Source of the DNA: Aphelenchoides besseyi
Lineage: Eukaryota; Nematoda; Chromadorea; Rhabditida; Aphelenchoididae
Reading direction: 5' to 3'
DNA length: 64,000 bases
NCBI GenBank assembly: GCA_024699855.1
Contig: JAMPIQ010000001.1
Span: forward strand, 3,596,001 to 3,660,000
Position numbers and translations under genes: made by a program. The notes beneath the pieces are model-generated. The model did no database searches, was not told the origin of the DNA, and was given only the letters and a program-made list of their open reading frames with translations. Below, in pieces: positions 28,255 through 39,683 of the stretch (position 1 is its first letter; each line of letters opens with the position of its first letter).

Positions 28255-31200
28255 ATGCTACGAACATCTAGAAAACCGTTTGCTAACTCTTACACTCTGC
28301 CGTCAACTTCAAATGATCAGATGGTGATTGTCGAGCAGCCGAAGCAATTTGGTCAACTGGTTTACGTTCCCGATGCAACTGATGGCTTTGTGTTGGGCAG
28401 AATCATTGATGTTGGGGCTGAATCTGTGACTGTGCAATTGGAACCACCGTTGAAGGGCGAAAGAAGGGCCACTTACGACGCCACAGTGCCGGCAGTAGAA
28501 GATCAGGAGAAAGATGTGAACGATAATTGCAAGTTATTACGTGAAGTTTGCAAACAAAAACATTTGTAGGCAGCTTGATGTTCCTAAATGAAGGGACTCT
28601 CTTACATAACTGTCGATTACGATATAAAAGAAAGAAAATATACGTGAGTAAAAGAATACCGAGGCTGAATACTCGGCAAGTTTTCAGACTTACGTGTCAA
28701 ATATTTTGATTTCTATAAACCCTTATGAACAGATTCCAGGCCTCTATTCACACGAGAAGATCCGCGAATATTGTGGTCGTTCTTTGGGAGTCTTGCCACC
28801 ACATATTTTTGCAATCGGTGAGTCGGAAATTACGAACGATATTCGATAAGCTTTTAAGCTGACAAAGCTTATCGAGAACTTAAACGTCAAGGAGAAAGTC
28901 AGTCGATTATTGTAAGTGGAGAAAGTGGAGCTGGAAAGACGGAGAGTCAAAAGTCGATTCTTCACTTCCTATGGTAAGATGTTCTCAAAAGCAGTTAATT
29001 ACTTTTTGTTCAGTGAAAATTTCTCCGACAAATCAAAACCGATCGAACGAAGGATTTTGGAAAGTCGGTGATTGAACAGACCGATTTGTTTATTCGTGTT
29101 TCTCTTGCAGCCAATCCGATTCTCGAAGCTTTTGGCAACGCAAAAACCCTTCGAAACAACAATTCGAGTCGTTTCGGCAAATTCGTCGAAGTTCATTTCG
29201 ACAACAACGTGCAAATTGCTTGTGTGATTTCAACTAACCCTTGTGTTTAGCATCAAGTTGTCGGAGCTTATGTACAACATTACTTGTTAGAACGATCGAG
29301 AATCTGCAGACAACAAAGTGGAGAGCGAAATTACCACATTTTCTATCAACTGTTCGTGGATTCGAATCTCAGGCAAAGTTTAAGTCTCGGAGCACCGTCA
29401 GATTTTCAGGTTCAGTCAATTTTCACTTGTGATTTGAATGCTACGATTTCAGTACTTACGAGATGGATGTACCGAGTTTTTTGGGAAAGAAAAGGAAATG
29501 GTCAGAGACCCAATTCTTGACGACCGCAACGACTTTCAACGCTTAAAAGGTGCTCTTTTAAACATTGAAATAAGAACGGAAGAAATGAACGATCTGTTTC
29601 GTTGTCTGGGTGGAATTCTACATCTCGGCAACTTGGAATTCGAAGATTCGGACGACTCTAAAGGTTTGATAACAAGAAGATCCACGACATTTGTTTTAGG
29701 TGGTTGCGTAATTAAACAAAAGACACGGTCGTCATTAACGAAAACAGCGGAACTGTTTGGAGTGGGTGAAAATGAACTACGAGTTGGACTCACAACAAGA
29801 ATAATGCAACCAACGAAGAGTGTGGGAGCAGGAACGATAATCCAGTAAGACAAGTGCATAAGTGGATACACATTCTTATTTCTAGGGTTCAATTAAAACC
29901 TGGTGAAGCGGCAGCTGCCAGAGACGCACTATGTAAATCGATATACAATCGTCTTTTTGATCGCATTGTCGTGGCAATTAATCGATGTATACCATTTGGT
30001 GATTCAAAGCATTTTATTGGAGTATTAGATATCGCCGGATTTGGTGCGTTGTTCGAACAAAACAGTTGCAATATCGTTTAGAATTCTTTGAAACAAACTC
30101 TTTTGAACAATTTTGTATCAACTACTGCAACGAGAAACTGCAAAAGTTTTTCAACGATCGTATTTTAAAAGGAGAGCAGGAATTGTACCGAACCGAGGGA
30201 TTGAATGTTCCTCAGATTCATTACAACGACAATCAAAACTGCATTGGTAAGTAAAAGATGAACCGTTGTTTTATGAGACGTGATCTTAGATCTTTACGAA
30301 GCAAAAGGAAACGGTCTGTTGGTATTGTTAGATGAAGAAGCTCGACTGCCGATACCTACTGCTCAACATTTTACTGAAGCAGTGCATCAAATGAATCGCA
30401 AATCCGACAGACTGATCGTAAGTGTATAGCAGACTTTGCCTCATTGCTTTTTACAGTCTTTGCGTAATAATCGTGAATACAAAAATCGTCGAGAAACCGA
30501 TTGTTTTATTATACGACATTACGCTGCCAATGTTTGTTATGAGACTAAACACTTTCTGGAAAAGAACAGTGACCAACTGCACGAATCGTTGACGTTTTTA
30601 ATGGAAGGATCGAAGTACAAACAAAGACAGCGATAAAACTCATTTGCAATGTTCCAGAAACTCGTTCATACACAATTTGTTTCGTACGTCGACTCGTCCG
30701 TCCAATGGAGTTCTAAATCCACTGAAGCATAAGAAGTTGGTTCAAGTGACAGCATCCAGCAAATTCAGAACACAGCTTTCAAGTTTGATTGAGAAACTAG
30801 AGAACACGGTAATGATCAAATGACCTGGTAAAAACATTGCGGACTTCAGGGAACGAACTTTGTTCGCTGCATTAAACCAAACTCGTCAATGAAGCCGGCG
30901 CTATTTGAAGCGCCATTAATTTTGGATCAATTACGTTGTGCAGGAATGAACAGTGTTCTTCGTCTGATGCAATTGGGATATCCATCACGGTTTGAAGCAA
31001 CATAATTAACGTTAATTTTGATTTCAGTACTTCGTTTGCCTTATTGTACGAATCGTACTCAAAGCTTTTGCCGGAACGTTTAGCCCGATTAGATCCACGA
31101 CTGTTTTGTAAATGTCTGTTTCACGCTCTTGGATTCAACGAAACGGATTTCAAATTCGGTCTGACTCGTGTGTTCTTTCGATCCGGAAAGTTTGCCGAAT

Positions 31201-32080
31201 TCGATCAGGTATTGTAGTTCGAGTTTATTCACAAGCTTTTGCTTAGTTACTGCGGCAAGACACCAAAAATTTGAAAGAATTGATAGTCAAAGTGGAGTCG
31301 TGGATCTGTCGAATTCGCTGGAGAAAGTTACAGTACGGTGTGTGGTCGGTTATAAAACGTGAGTATAATCGATGCTTTCGAGGAATATGACTATTGCAGT
31401 CAAAAATAAGATCATACATTTGCACAAGAATGCAACGGTCATTCAATCGGCTTATCGAGGCTACAAACAACGTTGCAAAGTAAAAGCTCTGTACGCATCT
31501 GCTGGATAAACTTGAGATTGAAGACAATACATTTAGATTGAAACAACAACGAGAACGTCGTGAAAGAGAACGACGTGAACAACAAGAAAAAGCTGTAGCA
31601 TTGCTCGCTAAACAACGTGAATTGGAACAACGACGAGCAGAACTAGAAGCTCAATCTCAAATAGCTGCCTCGTCTGCCAACAATCCCCAGTCAACAATGG
31701 TATCGACTGAAAATCTATCAGCGAATAAGCCGAAAATGGTCGATCAAGAAACCCAATCGACACAAACTGAGCAACCAAATTTCACTGTGTGGACGTTCAA
31801 TATGCTCCGAGATCTGATCAACACGGCCACGGATATTGAGTTAATCCGCTCGTGTAGAACTGAATTTTATCGGCGACTTGAAGGCAAGTAATCACTAAAA
31901 ATTTCAACCTCCGACTTTTTATTGTTTCGTAGGGCTGTCTTTGAATTTCTAGACCTTTTCGTATAACAGAATGATCCAAAAGCTATAGACCGAAGATTTG
32001 AACTCATTAGTGATTAATTACCTATTTCAGCTTATCAAAATTGGAGACAAACCAACGCCGAAAATGAACGAGCTCCTTAA
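28255..32080 (+). CDS. MYO6: Unconventional myosin VI, short-tailed
   Basis: This is a minus-end-directed actin motor. The ATG at 28255 (or 28321) leads to [19 protein letters not shown], the myosin VI N-terminal SH3-like segment. Motor motifs: P-loop [10 protein letters not shown] (28927 on), switch [11 protein letters not shown], switch II DIAGFE, and FVRCIKPN near 30860. After the converter comes the reverse-gear insert ([33 protein letters not shown]), diagnostic of class VI, then one IQ motif ([14 protein letters not shown]). The tail has a charged helix ([15 protein letters not shown]), a linker, and only the start of the cargo domain ([28 protein letters not shown]) before TAA at 32078-32080. 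The distal cargo-binding half of other myosin VI proteins is missing. Two introns use GC donors, 28529-28569 and 31884-32030. Confidence 0.93.
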
Positions 32081-32111
32081 CGACATGCGTGTATAAATTA
32101 GCCTGTAAACG

Positions 32112-32117
32112 AATAAA
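32112..32117 (+). terminator. Poly(A) signal AATAAA of the myosin VI gene
   Basis: AATAAA lies 32 nt after the myosin VI stop, consistent with the transcript really ending here. Confidence 0.6.
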
Positions 32118-33555
32118 TTATTTCAAAATAACGTCAATGAGAGGTTAAATTCATACCAAAAAACGATCATGGGATAAGAGCATCTATTAGACGGCATACT
32201 TTAAGCGAAAGAATTAAATGAAATCAGTTACTAAGAAGCTAATCCACTTTCTTTTAATTCAATCGAACAGTTGCATTGTAGAAATGGCTTCCAGATCGAC
32301 TTATCGATCAACATGTTGAGGCGATGCCTAGCTATTGTTCGATGAAACGGATGCTGACTTTGCATTGTAAAGGATTCCAGATTAAAGTGTTCTCATTGGT
32401 GTCTACAGCGAGATATGAATTCAAGAAGCGAGACGACAACAAAATGGTAACTTTTTCGATTGGAAAAAGTGGTACATAATGGCCGAGTGGATTTGGAGTT
32501 GGCACAGCAGTGCGTGAGAGTGTTTAGGTGGCCAGTGATTAAAAAGAACCGCTACCGATTAAAATTTGAGTGACCACGTTCTTATGAGGCCAACTTATGC
32601 TTTTTACAAGACGGTATTTGAAAAATGACATAACGGAGAACTGACTTAAGGTCGGTAGTGTTTGGCTCACAAAATCGACGACCGAAGATGTTTACATCAA
32701 TTACAACACCCAGTTGCCAAACTTATTTTACTTGCTTGCACCTCAAGCCATACTCATCATGGTTCATTGTGTTGCGAGTAAATTCACTGTTTAGAACAAA
32801 AAGAATGCAGACCGTAGAAATGAATAGAACTGGAACATTTGTGAGTCGATTATGTTGTTAAGAAGTTCAAACAATTGACTAGTTTGCCGGTTTCCATTCT
32901 CAACGTACATTACATGTTGTGCGATTGAATTCGTTTTTTAGATTCTCAAAGAAATTGGTTTGAAACAAGCACTAGCGCTCTTAAATTTCGTTTAGTACCT
33001 GTTATTGCAAGCATTGATGGCGACCATACTTGCGGTCGAAAGGCAAGAATCTTGTGGAGTGATGATACGTAAGAAGCCGACACGAATTACGATCTGAAAC
33101 TTCATGTTGAGATTGAAAATAACATTCTTCAATCTGTTTAACGTTTTTGTCTGCCGCAAGCGACAGACCTCCAAAAATTGGTTGAACTCATAAGCGAGCC
33201 CGCGCACGGAAATCTTTAGTAAAAGGCGAAAGATTTTCTCGTCCGCTGATGCACGGGCTCCAGAGGTAACTTGACGGTTGTAACAATCGATTCAAGTACT
33301 TTTTAACTTCCACATCAACCGATGGGTTAGGAAAGCAAGTAGAGAGTGAAAGGTCAATCGTCTTTTTTCTTACACTCATTTCTCTGCGTCTCAAAAATTA
33401 CGCCGAAGTCTCGCAGTGTTAGCTAATGTTCTACGAGAATAAGCCCGCAATTTCACTGTTACCACCAAACTTTGCATATTTCATTGCAGTCGCAACTGGC
33501 ATGATTACATTTAGGAGCTCGAAATCGTTTTCATTCATTCAATCATTTCTTTTGC
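32118..33555. other. 1.4-kb intergenic region, no gene seen
   Basis: Open frames are under about 75 codons and unconvincing. A tRNA-like start (ATGGCCGAGTGG near 32479) has no matching T-arm downstream. The end of the region presumably holds the promoter of the kelch gene. Confidence 0.45.
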
Positions 33556-34779
33556 ATGATGTCCTTCGACGATGAGATTCACGTCAAAGTCGGCCCACTA
33601 ATTCACTCACAAGATGCTGGGCCCGTTGTTAGTACACTAAAACCGAAACGCGCGACTATCCTGCTGATCAGCAATGCGTTCAATCCTTATCCCACTTACA
33701 TCGTGACAGCTTGGAAGAAAGAAGCGAATAATTGGTGTGAAAAAGAACCTTGGAAATGTCATGAATCATATCGTCACAGTTTCGGATTTACGGGCGCCGT
33801 CCACATGGAGAAACGCAAGAAGATCTATTTGGCCGGTGGATCGACATGGAACCGCACAAAAACTATACAACCAGCTTGTCGAACCGTTCGCTGTTTGGAC
33901 ACCGAGAATCTTGTAAGTCGATTACTTCATTCATAATTTATTTTTCAGCAACCGTCGAACTTTCCGTTTTCTTTACAAAACAATCGTGGAGCTCCAGCAC
34001 TTGCTGCGTTGTCCGACAATCAACTGATGGCTTGTGGTGGCTTTGAACTCGATACTAACATGAACTACAAGATCCACCGCTCAACCGAAATACTTAACTT
34101 GGACAACGAAACGGAATGGCAATTTAGCGCTCAACTGAACTACTCACGGTCTGTTTCCCAACACGTTCATCAGTTTGTTTCTTTCTTTTTAGCATGGAAT
34201 GTTGTGCTACCAATGTGAACGGCAAAATCTACGTCACCGGTGGATATGGCGCAAGTGAACAGCCGGACAGTGAGACCACACATTCCTCGGTCGAGTGGTA
34301 CGATCCCGAGAAAAATCAATGGTTCGTTGATGGAAGTGTAATGCGCCAACGCCGTTCTTTCCATTCAGCCATTGCAACTCGTGGTGGTGTTCTCGTCGTT
34401 GTTGGAGGTGCGGCCCGACGTGCAGATCCGCGTTTAAAGGAGTTACGTACATCAATGCACAGTATTCGTTCGTGTGAGTTCTACGATCCACGCCAAGGCC
34501 GTTGGAATGCGATTGCTCGAATGATTTGCGGAAGGTCAGTGCCATTCAATCTGACTTTCTAAAGTTAGTTTTAGATTCTCGTTTGGACTCTGCTCTGTGG
34601 GTTACAACGACGATCTTCTTTCGATTGGCGGATTTTCTTCATCTAAGTGGAACGATGTCGGCCGTAAAACTGAACGTTACGATTGGCGAGCAGACAAATG
34701 GGTATACGACACAAGCTTACTTTACCCACGAGGTGGACATCACGCCTTCTACGTTCCTCAAGCAGATCTTCCATTTTGA
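33556..34779 (+). CDS. Kelch-repeat beta-propeller protein
   Basis: The start at 33556 (MMSFDDEIHVKVGP) is followed by a series of kelch-like blades: AVHMEKRKKIYLAGGSTW, DNQLMACGGFELD, NVNGKIYVTGGYG with VEWYDPEKNQW, TRGGVLVVVGGAARR with CEFYDPRQGRWNAI, and NDDLLSIGGFSSSKWND with ERYDWRADKWVYD. The Gly-Gly doublets and the Tyr/Trp spacing define the repeats; about five or six blades are present. The protein is roughly 380 residues and ends at 34779. There is no BTB or BACK domain, so it is not a typical Cullin-3 adaptor. The N-terminal 40 residues do not match a known domain. Three or four short introns. The partner and function cannot be inferred from the sequence. Confidence 0.82.
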
Positions 34780-35198
34780 TTATTTCGTTCTGCCGTTCTC
34801 ATTGTACTTCAAAACGAATAAACTGACAAAAGTGTGTGTCTTGAAATCGAATTTGAGTGATTACGACCCGATTCAACACTTAGAATTTGTGCTGTAGAGA
34901 CAATTTTAGAAAGAGATGCGGACGACAGAAAACGTGTGATCTTTTTCTTGGTCATTTTTGTCTGATCAATTGTTTACTCGCTGTCCGTGAATAAGTTTGT
35001 GAGTTCTCGACATCTCACTATCAGTGGTGAACATATTCGTGAATGTCTTTGTTGTATCTGTCAAAGTAAGAAAACGTTCAAAAATTTATGTAAGAAGCTC
35101 GATCTCGGACGATGCAAACAAAAGTCAGTTCGCTTCATTTTGTCTGTGCACCTGATCAGTTGGTTGTTGATCTCGGAAGATTTGTGCATTTAAGTACA
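34780..35198. other. Intergenic, no gene seen
   Basis: Open frames continue out of the kelch exon and into the next gene's leader, but none has coding features of its own. I read this as a 3' UTR followed by a promoter. Confidence 0.45.
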
Positions 35199-36088
35199 AT
35201 GCCTGAGAAATCAAACAAACCGTCGGAGAATACACCGGCGCCGAAGTCTCCAGAAGCCGTAACGCCTCCCAATGTCCCAGCGAAGCCAGTGAAATCAGAA
35301 AGTGCCGTAAAGAGCGCATCGAGCAAAGTGAGCACCTCAGATGGTTCAAAGGTGAAAGAAATTTCAGTAACCAGTTAACATCTGTTGTTAGGGCAAGACT
35401 AAACCACGATCCAAACGTTCGGTGCGCAAAGCTCCAAAAGCTGAAGAGAAGAAGTCAAAACCAAAAGTTGAAACACAAGTCACAACTAATGGAGCGGAGA
35501 AACCAAATACTGAAACAATCGTCGAAAATCCAACTCGTGATACGGTCAATGAAAAAGCTCCAACCAGTATTTCTGTTCAAACACCTAGCAATGTTTCTTC
35601 CATTGGAACGGATCAAGAAGCAGCTATGATGAAGATTCTCACTGCGCCTGTTGTAGGCCCTCGTCCTAATCCGTAGTTTTCTGTTTCGATCTTCTATCTC
35701 TTTTGTGTTTTAGAGTTTCAACCGTTGATGCCGAAACTCCGACGGTGTTCGAAAAAATCGCAATACCACGTCCGGCTATTTCGCCGCTCGAAAAGTACAA
35801 ACCTTCGGGAATTGTAAGTTGTCAATTCTCATCAATCACTGAAAAGTTTTTGTAGGTTCCCGATAAACCGTCGATTGAAGAGAAAACAAAGGATTCGGAA
35901 CCGAAAACAGCTGTCGCAGTTTTGTGCAAAGATGATACACCAACAGGTATCGACGACCATTTTGAATTAATTAATGTTGACCTTTAGCGTATGGCCCACC
36001 GCCAAAGGATCCACCTCCAGATAACGACGATAAACCAGTAACTTCGTGTTATTTGCCGCTTTTCCCGTCCTATGCACCTCCGAGTTGA
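35199..36088 (+). CDS. Disordered Lys/Pro/Ser/Thr-rich protein
   Basis: The ATG at 35199 starts MPEKSNKPSENTPAPKSPEA. The protein of about 240 residues is almost entirely Lys, Pro, Ser, Thr, Glu and Val, in short irregular motifs such as PPNVPAKPVKSES and RSKRSVRKAPKAEEKKSKP. A slightly more hydrophobic piece (TDQEAAMMKILTAPVVGPRP) follows. The end is proline-rich (YGPPPKDPPPDNDDKP, LFPSYAPPS), with the stop at 36086-36088. Five exons join cleanly through short GT-AG introns, which supports a real gene despite the low complexity. There is no signal peptide or membrane helix. It could be a nuclear or cytoskeletal linker protein; I do not recognise a family. Confidence 0.65.
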
Positions 36089-36096
36089 GATTCAGA

Positions 36097-36102
36097 AATA
36101 AA
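36097..36102 (+). terminator. Poly(A) signal AATAAA
   Basis: AATAAA lies 8 nt after the stop of the disordered protein gene, implying a very short 3' UTR. Confidence 0.55.
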
Positions 36103-36329
36103 ATTATTACAGAATTTAGGTGTTGGTCAGATCATACTAATGGAAGCTTGTTTCCAGACTTTTCTAATCCTTTCCAGTACTTAAACACTTGAAATGCACA
36201 CACAAACTGGATGAATCACATTTAGATAACGGAAATGTACGACGATTTTGATATAAAAGCCGTGTATTGCATAAATGACTTAATCGAGAACGTTCAATCA
36301 ACAATCATCATTTCATTCGCAAACGTTAA

Positions 36330-36527
36330 ATGTCGTGGTTAGCGTTCTTCATTTGGCTAATCTTCTCGCTTCTTATTGAAGTTATAGGTGAGATGTTTAC
36401 GCACAGATTGTTTACTGTTTTTGTAGATGGTAAATTTTGTTTATGGGCTGTTTCGGATTGTGCCGAAGGTCACGACTGCTTGTTCTTTCAGTGTTTCGCG
36501 TGGCCCGATGCCGATCATTGGCGTTGA
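36330..36527 (+). CDS. Tiny secreted cysteine peptide
   Basis: The ATG at 36330 encodes a strong hydrophobic signal peptide (MSWLAFFIWLIFSLLIEVI). A 40-nt GT-AG intron (36388-36427) joins it to DGKFCLWAVSDCAEGHDC and LFFQCFAWPDADHWR, ending at 36527. The mature peptide would be about 34 residues with four cysteines spaced C-x6-C-x5-C-x4-C, rich in Trp and Phe and acidic. This fits a secreted disulfide-bonded peptide, for example a neuropeptide-like, antimicrobial or other effector peptide; the role is unknown. The frame also stays open through the intron (66 codons), so the unspliced form is an alternative, but it would place extra residues between signal and Cys core. The gene call rests on signal peptide plus intron only. 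Confidence 0.45.
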   Translation: MSWLAFFIWLIFSLLIEVIGEMFTHRLFTVFVDGKFCLWAVSDCAEGHDCLFFQCFAWPDADHWR

Positions 36528-36711
36528 ACGTCGAACTCATCTGCTAACTCTAGTCAAAGCTTGAATGTGCTAGAAAAATATGTTTATCGATTAAACGTAG
36601 CTCTTTTACAACGCGTATCAATAAGTTAGGGAATGTAATTGTGAAGCTGATGATAGGATTTGAGTGAAATGTTAAGTAGGAAATTATGTGTGAAGCACCG
36701 GTAGAAGAATA

Positions 36712-39307
36712 TCAGTTAGAATCGGTTATGCTTGACGGCGTAGTCAACGATTCGGTGTGATTTCGCATGTGATCGACAAGTGCATCGGCGTGTCTAAAGC
36801 ATATTGTCAATATTGAAAGCAATCAAATCACAACTCGAATTTCTTATCGCAAATCTCACACTTCATTGCTTTCGTTTTGCCCGATTTGTGTCTCTTCCAA
36901 TGAGCTTGTAAGCGGGCTTGAGTACTAAACACCTAAAAACCCAATGGGTTGTTGATGAACGTAATTGTCGGCTTACTTGTCGGCATTTAGAACACGAGAA
37001 TTTACGCGGAATGTGTACGTGACTGTGGCCTTCAATTACGAACAATAATTGAAGATTATAGAAAGTTGTTTACCTTGAAGAGCTGAAAGTGATGCGAAAA
37101 CTTTTGAGCATTTCGGACACGCAAAGCTGTCGGTTTCTGGCACAATTGTCGTTACTTCTTTCAAATGCTCCAACGAATGAATTTGCAATTCGTTAGAATC
37201 GTCAAACTTTTGACCACATGAACAAATAAAAGAGCCAATAGAACTGGAGATTATATCATTGGTTAAGTTGTTAGTCTCCATTGACTGTTGTAGAATTTGG
37301 TTGGTCATAATTTGTTGTGCATTTTCGTCAAAAGACAAATGATATTCGCCATGCATCTTCAACAGTATCTCATTTCTCACCGTTTGTCTAAAATCTACAC
37401 ATTTATACAGGAAGCACAATGAGAACAAACCTGCAGATAACACAACTGACTTCTGCTTGATCGGCACAATGTTCCTTCGTGTGTGCGAAAAAGTCTTCCA
37501 AATTGGACATGGATTGTCGACAAACAGCACATCGATCGCTACGCAAGACCTTGCAATGGCTGTGTAGCCGATGAATATCAAGAAGAGTTTCGTCGTTGTA
37601 TCGCCGATCGCAAACAAAACATTTGAGACTTTTGACCGTTTTACTTGTTTCCGCTGACATTCGATCCAACAACGGCGAGTGAGTGCCGTCGTAGTTTGCG
37701 ATGATTGATATCAACGGCTCGGTGTCACGATCGTGTACAAGTTGAATATGAGCCAGAAAACGTTCGTCGGTGTCAAATTGAACCGAACACATTGCACACT
37801 CGATGATTGTTTCCTCCACGAAATGCGAATTCATGTGCTCTTGATAGAGATTGTTGTCGGTGAATACGCGAAAACAAACGTTGCAACGAAAAAGAAGTTC
37901 GGTGTGAGCAGTTGCAAAGTGTTGACGAAAATTTGATGCTGTGGGAAACGTCTTCTCACATTTTTGACACTTATAAGTGGCACTAGTCGATGTGTAGTGT
38001 TCGGTCATATGCATCAGACGCTCCTAAGACATTCAATTGAATCAATGTCTTGTTGATTGGTCTTTACCTGAGGATTTGGAAATTGACGATCGCAGAGACG
38101 ACATCGAACTTCGTTTTCTGTGCTATTCAAATGAGTTGTTCGCATGTGATCTGCAAACCTTGTGGCTCCGTAAACAAACACTTCTTACCTATGAATTCGT
38201 TCAAATTCAAGAATGTGGCGTTACAGTTTTGACATTGAGGACTAACATTTGCAACGACCGTTGTTTCGGATTCGGTTGTTGACGAAGAGTCTCGATTTTT
38301 TTCGGCAACCAATCCCGGAACACAACCCTGAAAATGACGGTTGATTCGCTTCTCAAAGGTTCGCAATCAAAATGACAACTTTTTCGCAGCAACTTACTAA
38401 CAAAACGACTTCCGGTTCAACGGTTGGTGAAATGTTTTCAGTCTTGATTGAAGAGGCGGAGAATGCGGACGAAATCTTTAAGTTGCTGAGTTCGGGTGTT
38501 GGCGTTAAACCAACGGTTTTTGCAACAATTGGATTCGAAAGCGAGTCATCAAAACTCTTGAATAGCGGACGAGTTAAGATAGAGAGTTGTTCACGTGGAA
38601 TTCGTCCTTCCAGTTGCAACTCCTCATCCGAACTCATCAAAAAGTTCGAACTCAACGATCGTGAAAACTTGATCGCCGGACTTTCCAATCCGAAATCCGA
38701 ATCGGTGCTCATCAAATGGGCTTTGCGAATTCGATAACGTTTCGCTCGCACAGCAGCGTCCTGAGTTTTCTTCAAACGTTTTCGCAAGTCTTCTCGAATG
38801 CTCAGAGCATTTCGCATTTCATTCTGTTCATCAGCATTCAATTCGCGCAGCTTTCTTTGTTCGAACAACCCGTAGATTCGCTTATTAATCAACTCAATTT
38901 CACGGGCCAATCTGCAAAGAAATGCGATTGATTTTTGTGCGAATCCTCCCAGTAACCCACTTGTTTTGTGCAGGTTTTTCTCTTGCCTTATCCCCGTTTG
39001 GATCAGCAGGATCAGGAGATGTCGATTCGTTACGAGTAAGATCGATGGGATCTTCTTCGGTGGTGCCATCAACTTTTGATTCGCCGACTGTTTCTATTAA
39101 TGGCTGCGGAGTGGACAACAACAGTGCTCGGAGATTGAGAGCAATGTTGGCCAATTCGGACGGCGTTTTGATGTTGTTGAAAATTCGATTGACGGCTTCG
39201 ATCCGCTGAGACTCATCGGGTAGATCTCGAAAACAAAGATGATAGTTTCGAATGAAAGCTTCACGATATTTCTCAAGTGGATGTATCGTTTTGTCTGCGG
39301 TCGCCAT
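36712..39307 (-). CDS. Multi-C2H2 zinc-finger protein
   Basis: This is probably a nuclear DNA-binding regulator. The start at 39307 gives MATADKTIHPLEKYREAFI and a helical N-terminal domain (IEAVNRIFNNIKTPSELANI). A coiled, basic segment (LINKRIYGLFEQRKLREL, LSIREDLRKRLKKTQ) and a Ser-rich acidic linker follow. About ten C2H2 or C2H2-like fingers come next, including YKCQKCEKTFPTASNFRQHF, FRCNVCFRVFTDNNLYQEH, IECAMCSVQFDTDERFLAH, LKCFVCDRRYNDETLLDIH, DRCAVCRQSMSNLEDFFAH, FICSCGQKFDDSNELQIH and FACPKCSKVFASLSALQ. The last finger is CEICDKKFEHADALVDHM, split by an intron. The protein ends TPSSITDSN at 36712. Finger linkers are long and irregular, unlike tandem TGEKP arrays. I cannot name the orthologue. 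A splice acceptor lies about 25 nt upstream of the ATG. Confidence 0.8.
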
Positions 39308-39396
39308 TATACCACACAATTGCCGTTGATCTGTTAAGAAGAAAATTCAAATTACATCAACAATTTCGATGAAAAACGAATGACGCGTTCGCAAAA

Positions 39397-39683
39397 ATGT
39401 TTCCCCGTGGGTTTACAACACGCACCGTTGGCCCGAAAGTCGAACGAATTCACATCGTTCGCGATCAAAATGCAATTGGAGAACTGCAAACCCTCGTGCA
39501 AAAAGCAATTCAATTGTAGGAAGTTTGAAATTATAAACAGACAAAATTAAGAGTACAAATGCGGCAAAGAGCATTGTAAATGAGGTCTGTGATGACGACA
39601 CCGTTAAGTTCGTTTTAGTTTGTGTTGTCTTTTTCAGGCTAAAGAAGAGCGCCGAAAGGCTATTGCCATTTCCCATGCGATAG
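39397..39683 (+). CDS. Possible small protein divergent from the zinc-finger gene
   Basis: The ATG at 39397 begins MFPRGFTTRTVGPKVERIHI and continues VRDQNAIGELQTLVQKAIQ. One candidate intron (GTAGGA donor near 39519, TTTTTCAG acceptor ending at 39637) joins it to LLKKSAERLLPFPMR and TAG at 39681-39683. The 54-residue product would be basic and largely helical, with no signal peptide. It starts only 90 nt from the divergent zinc-finger start, so the two could share a promoter. I do not recognise it. The alternative is leader or non-coding sequence. Support is one intron and an open frame. Confidence 0.3.

Noticed and set aside
32475..32560. tRNA-Leu/Ser-like ATGGCCGAGTGG near 32479
   Set aside because: No T-arm motif or 3' stem that pairs with the start was found downstream.
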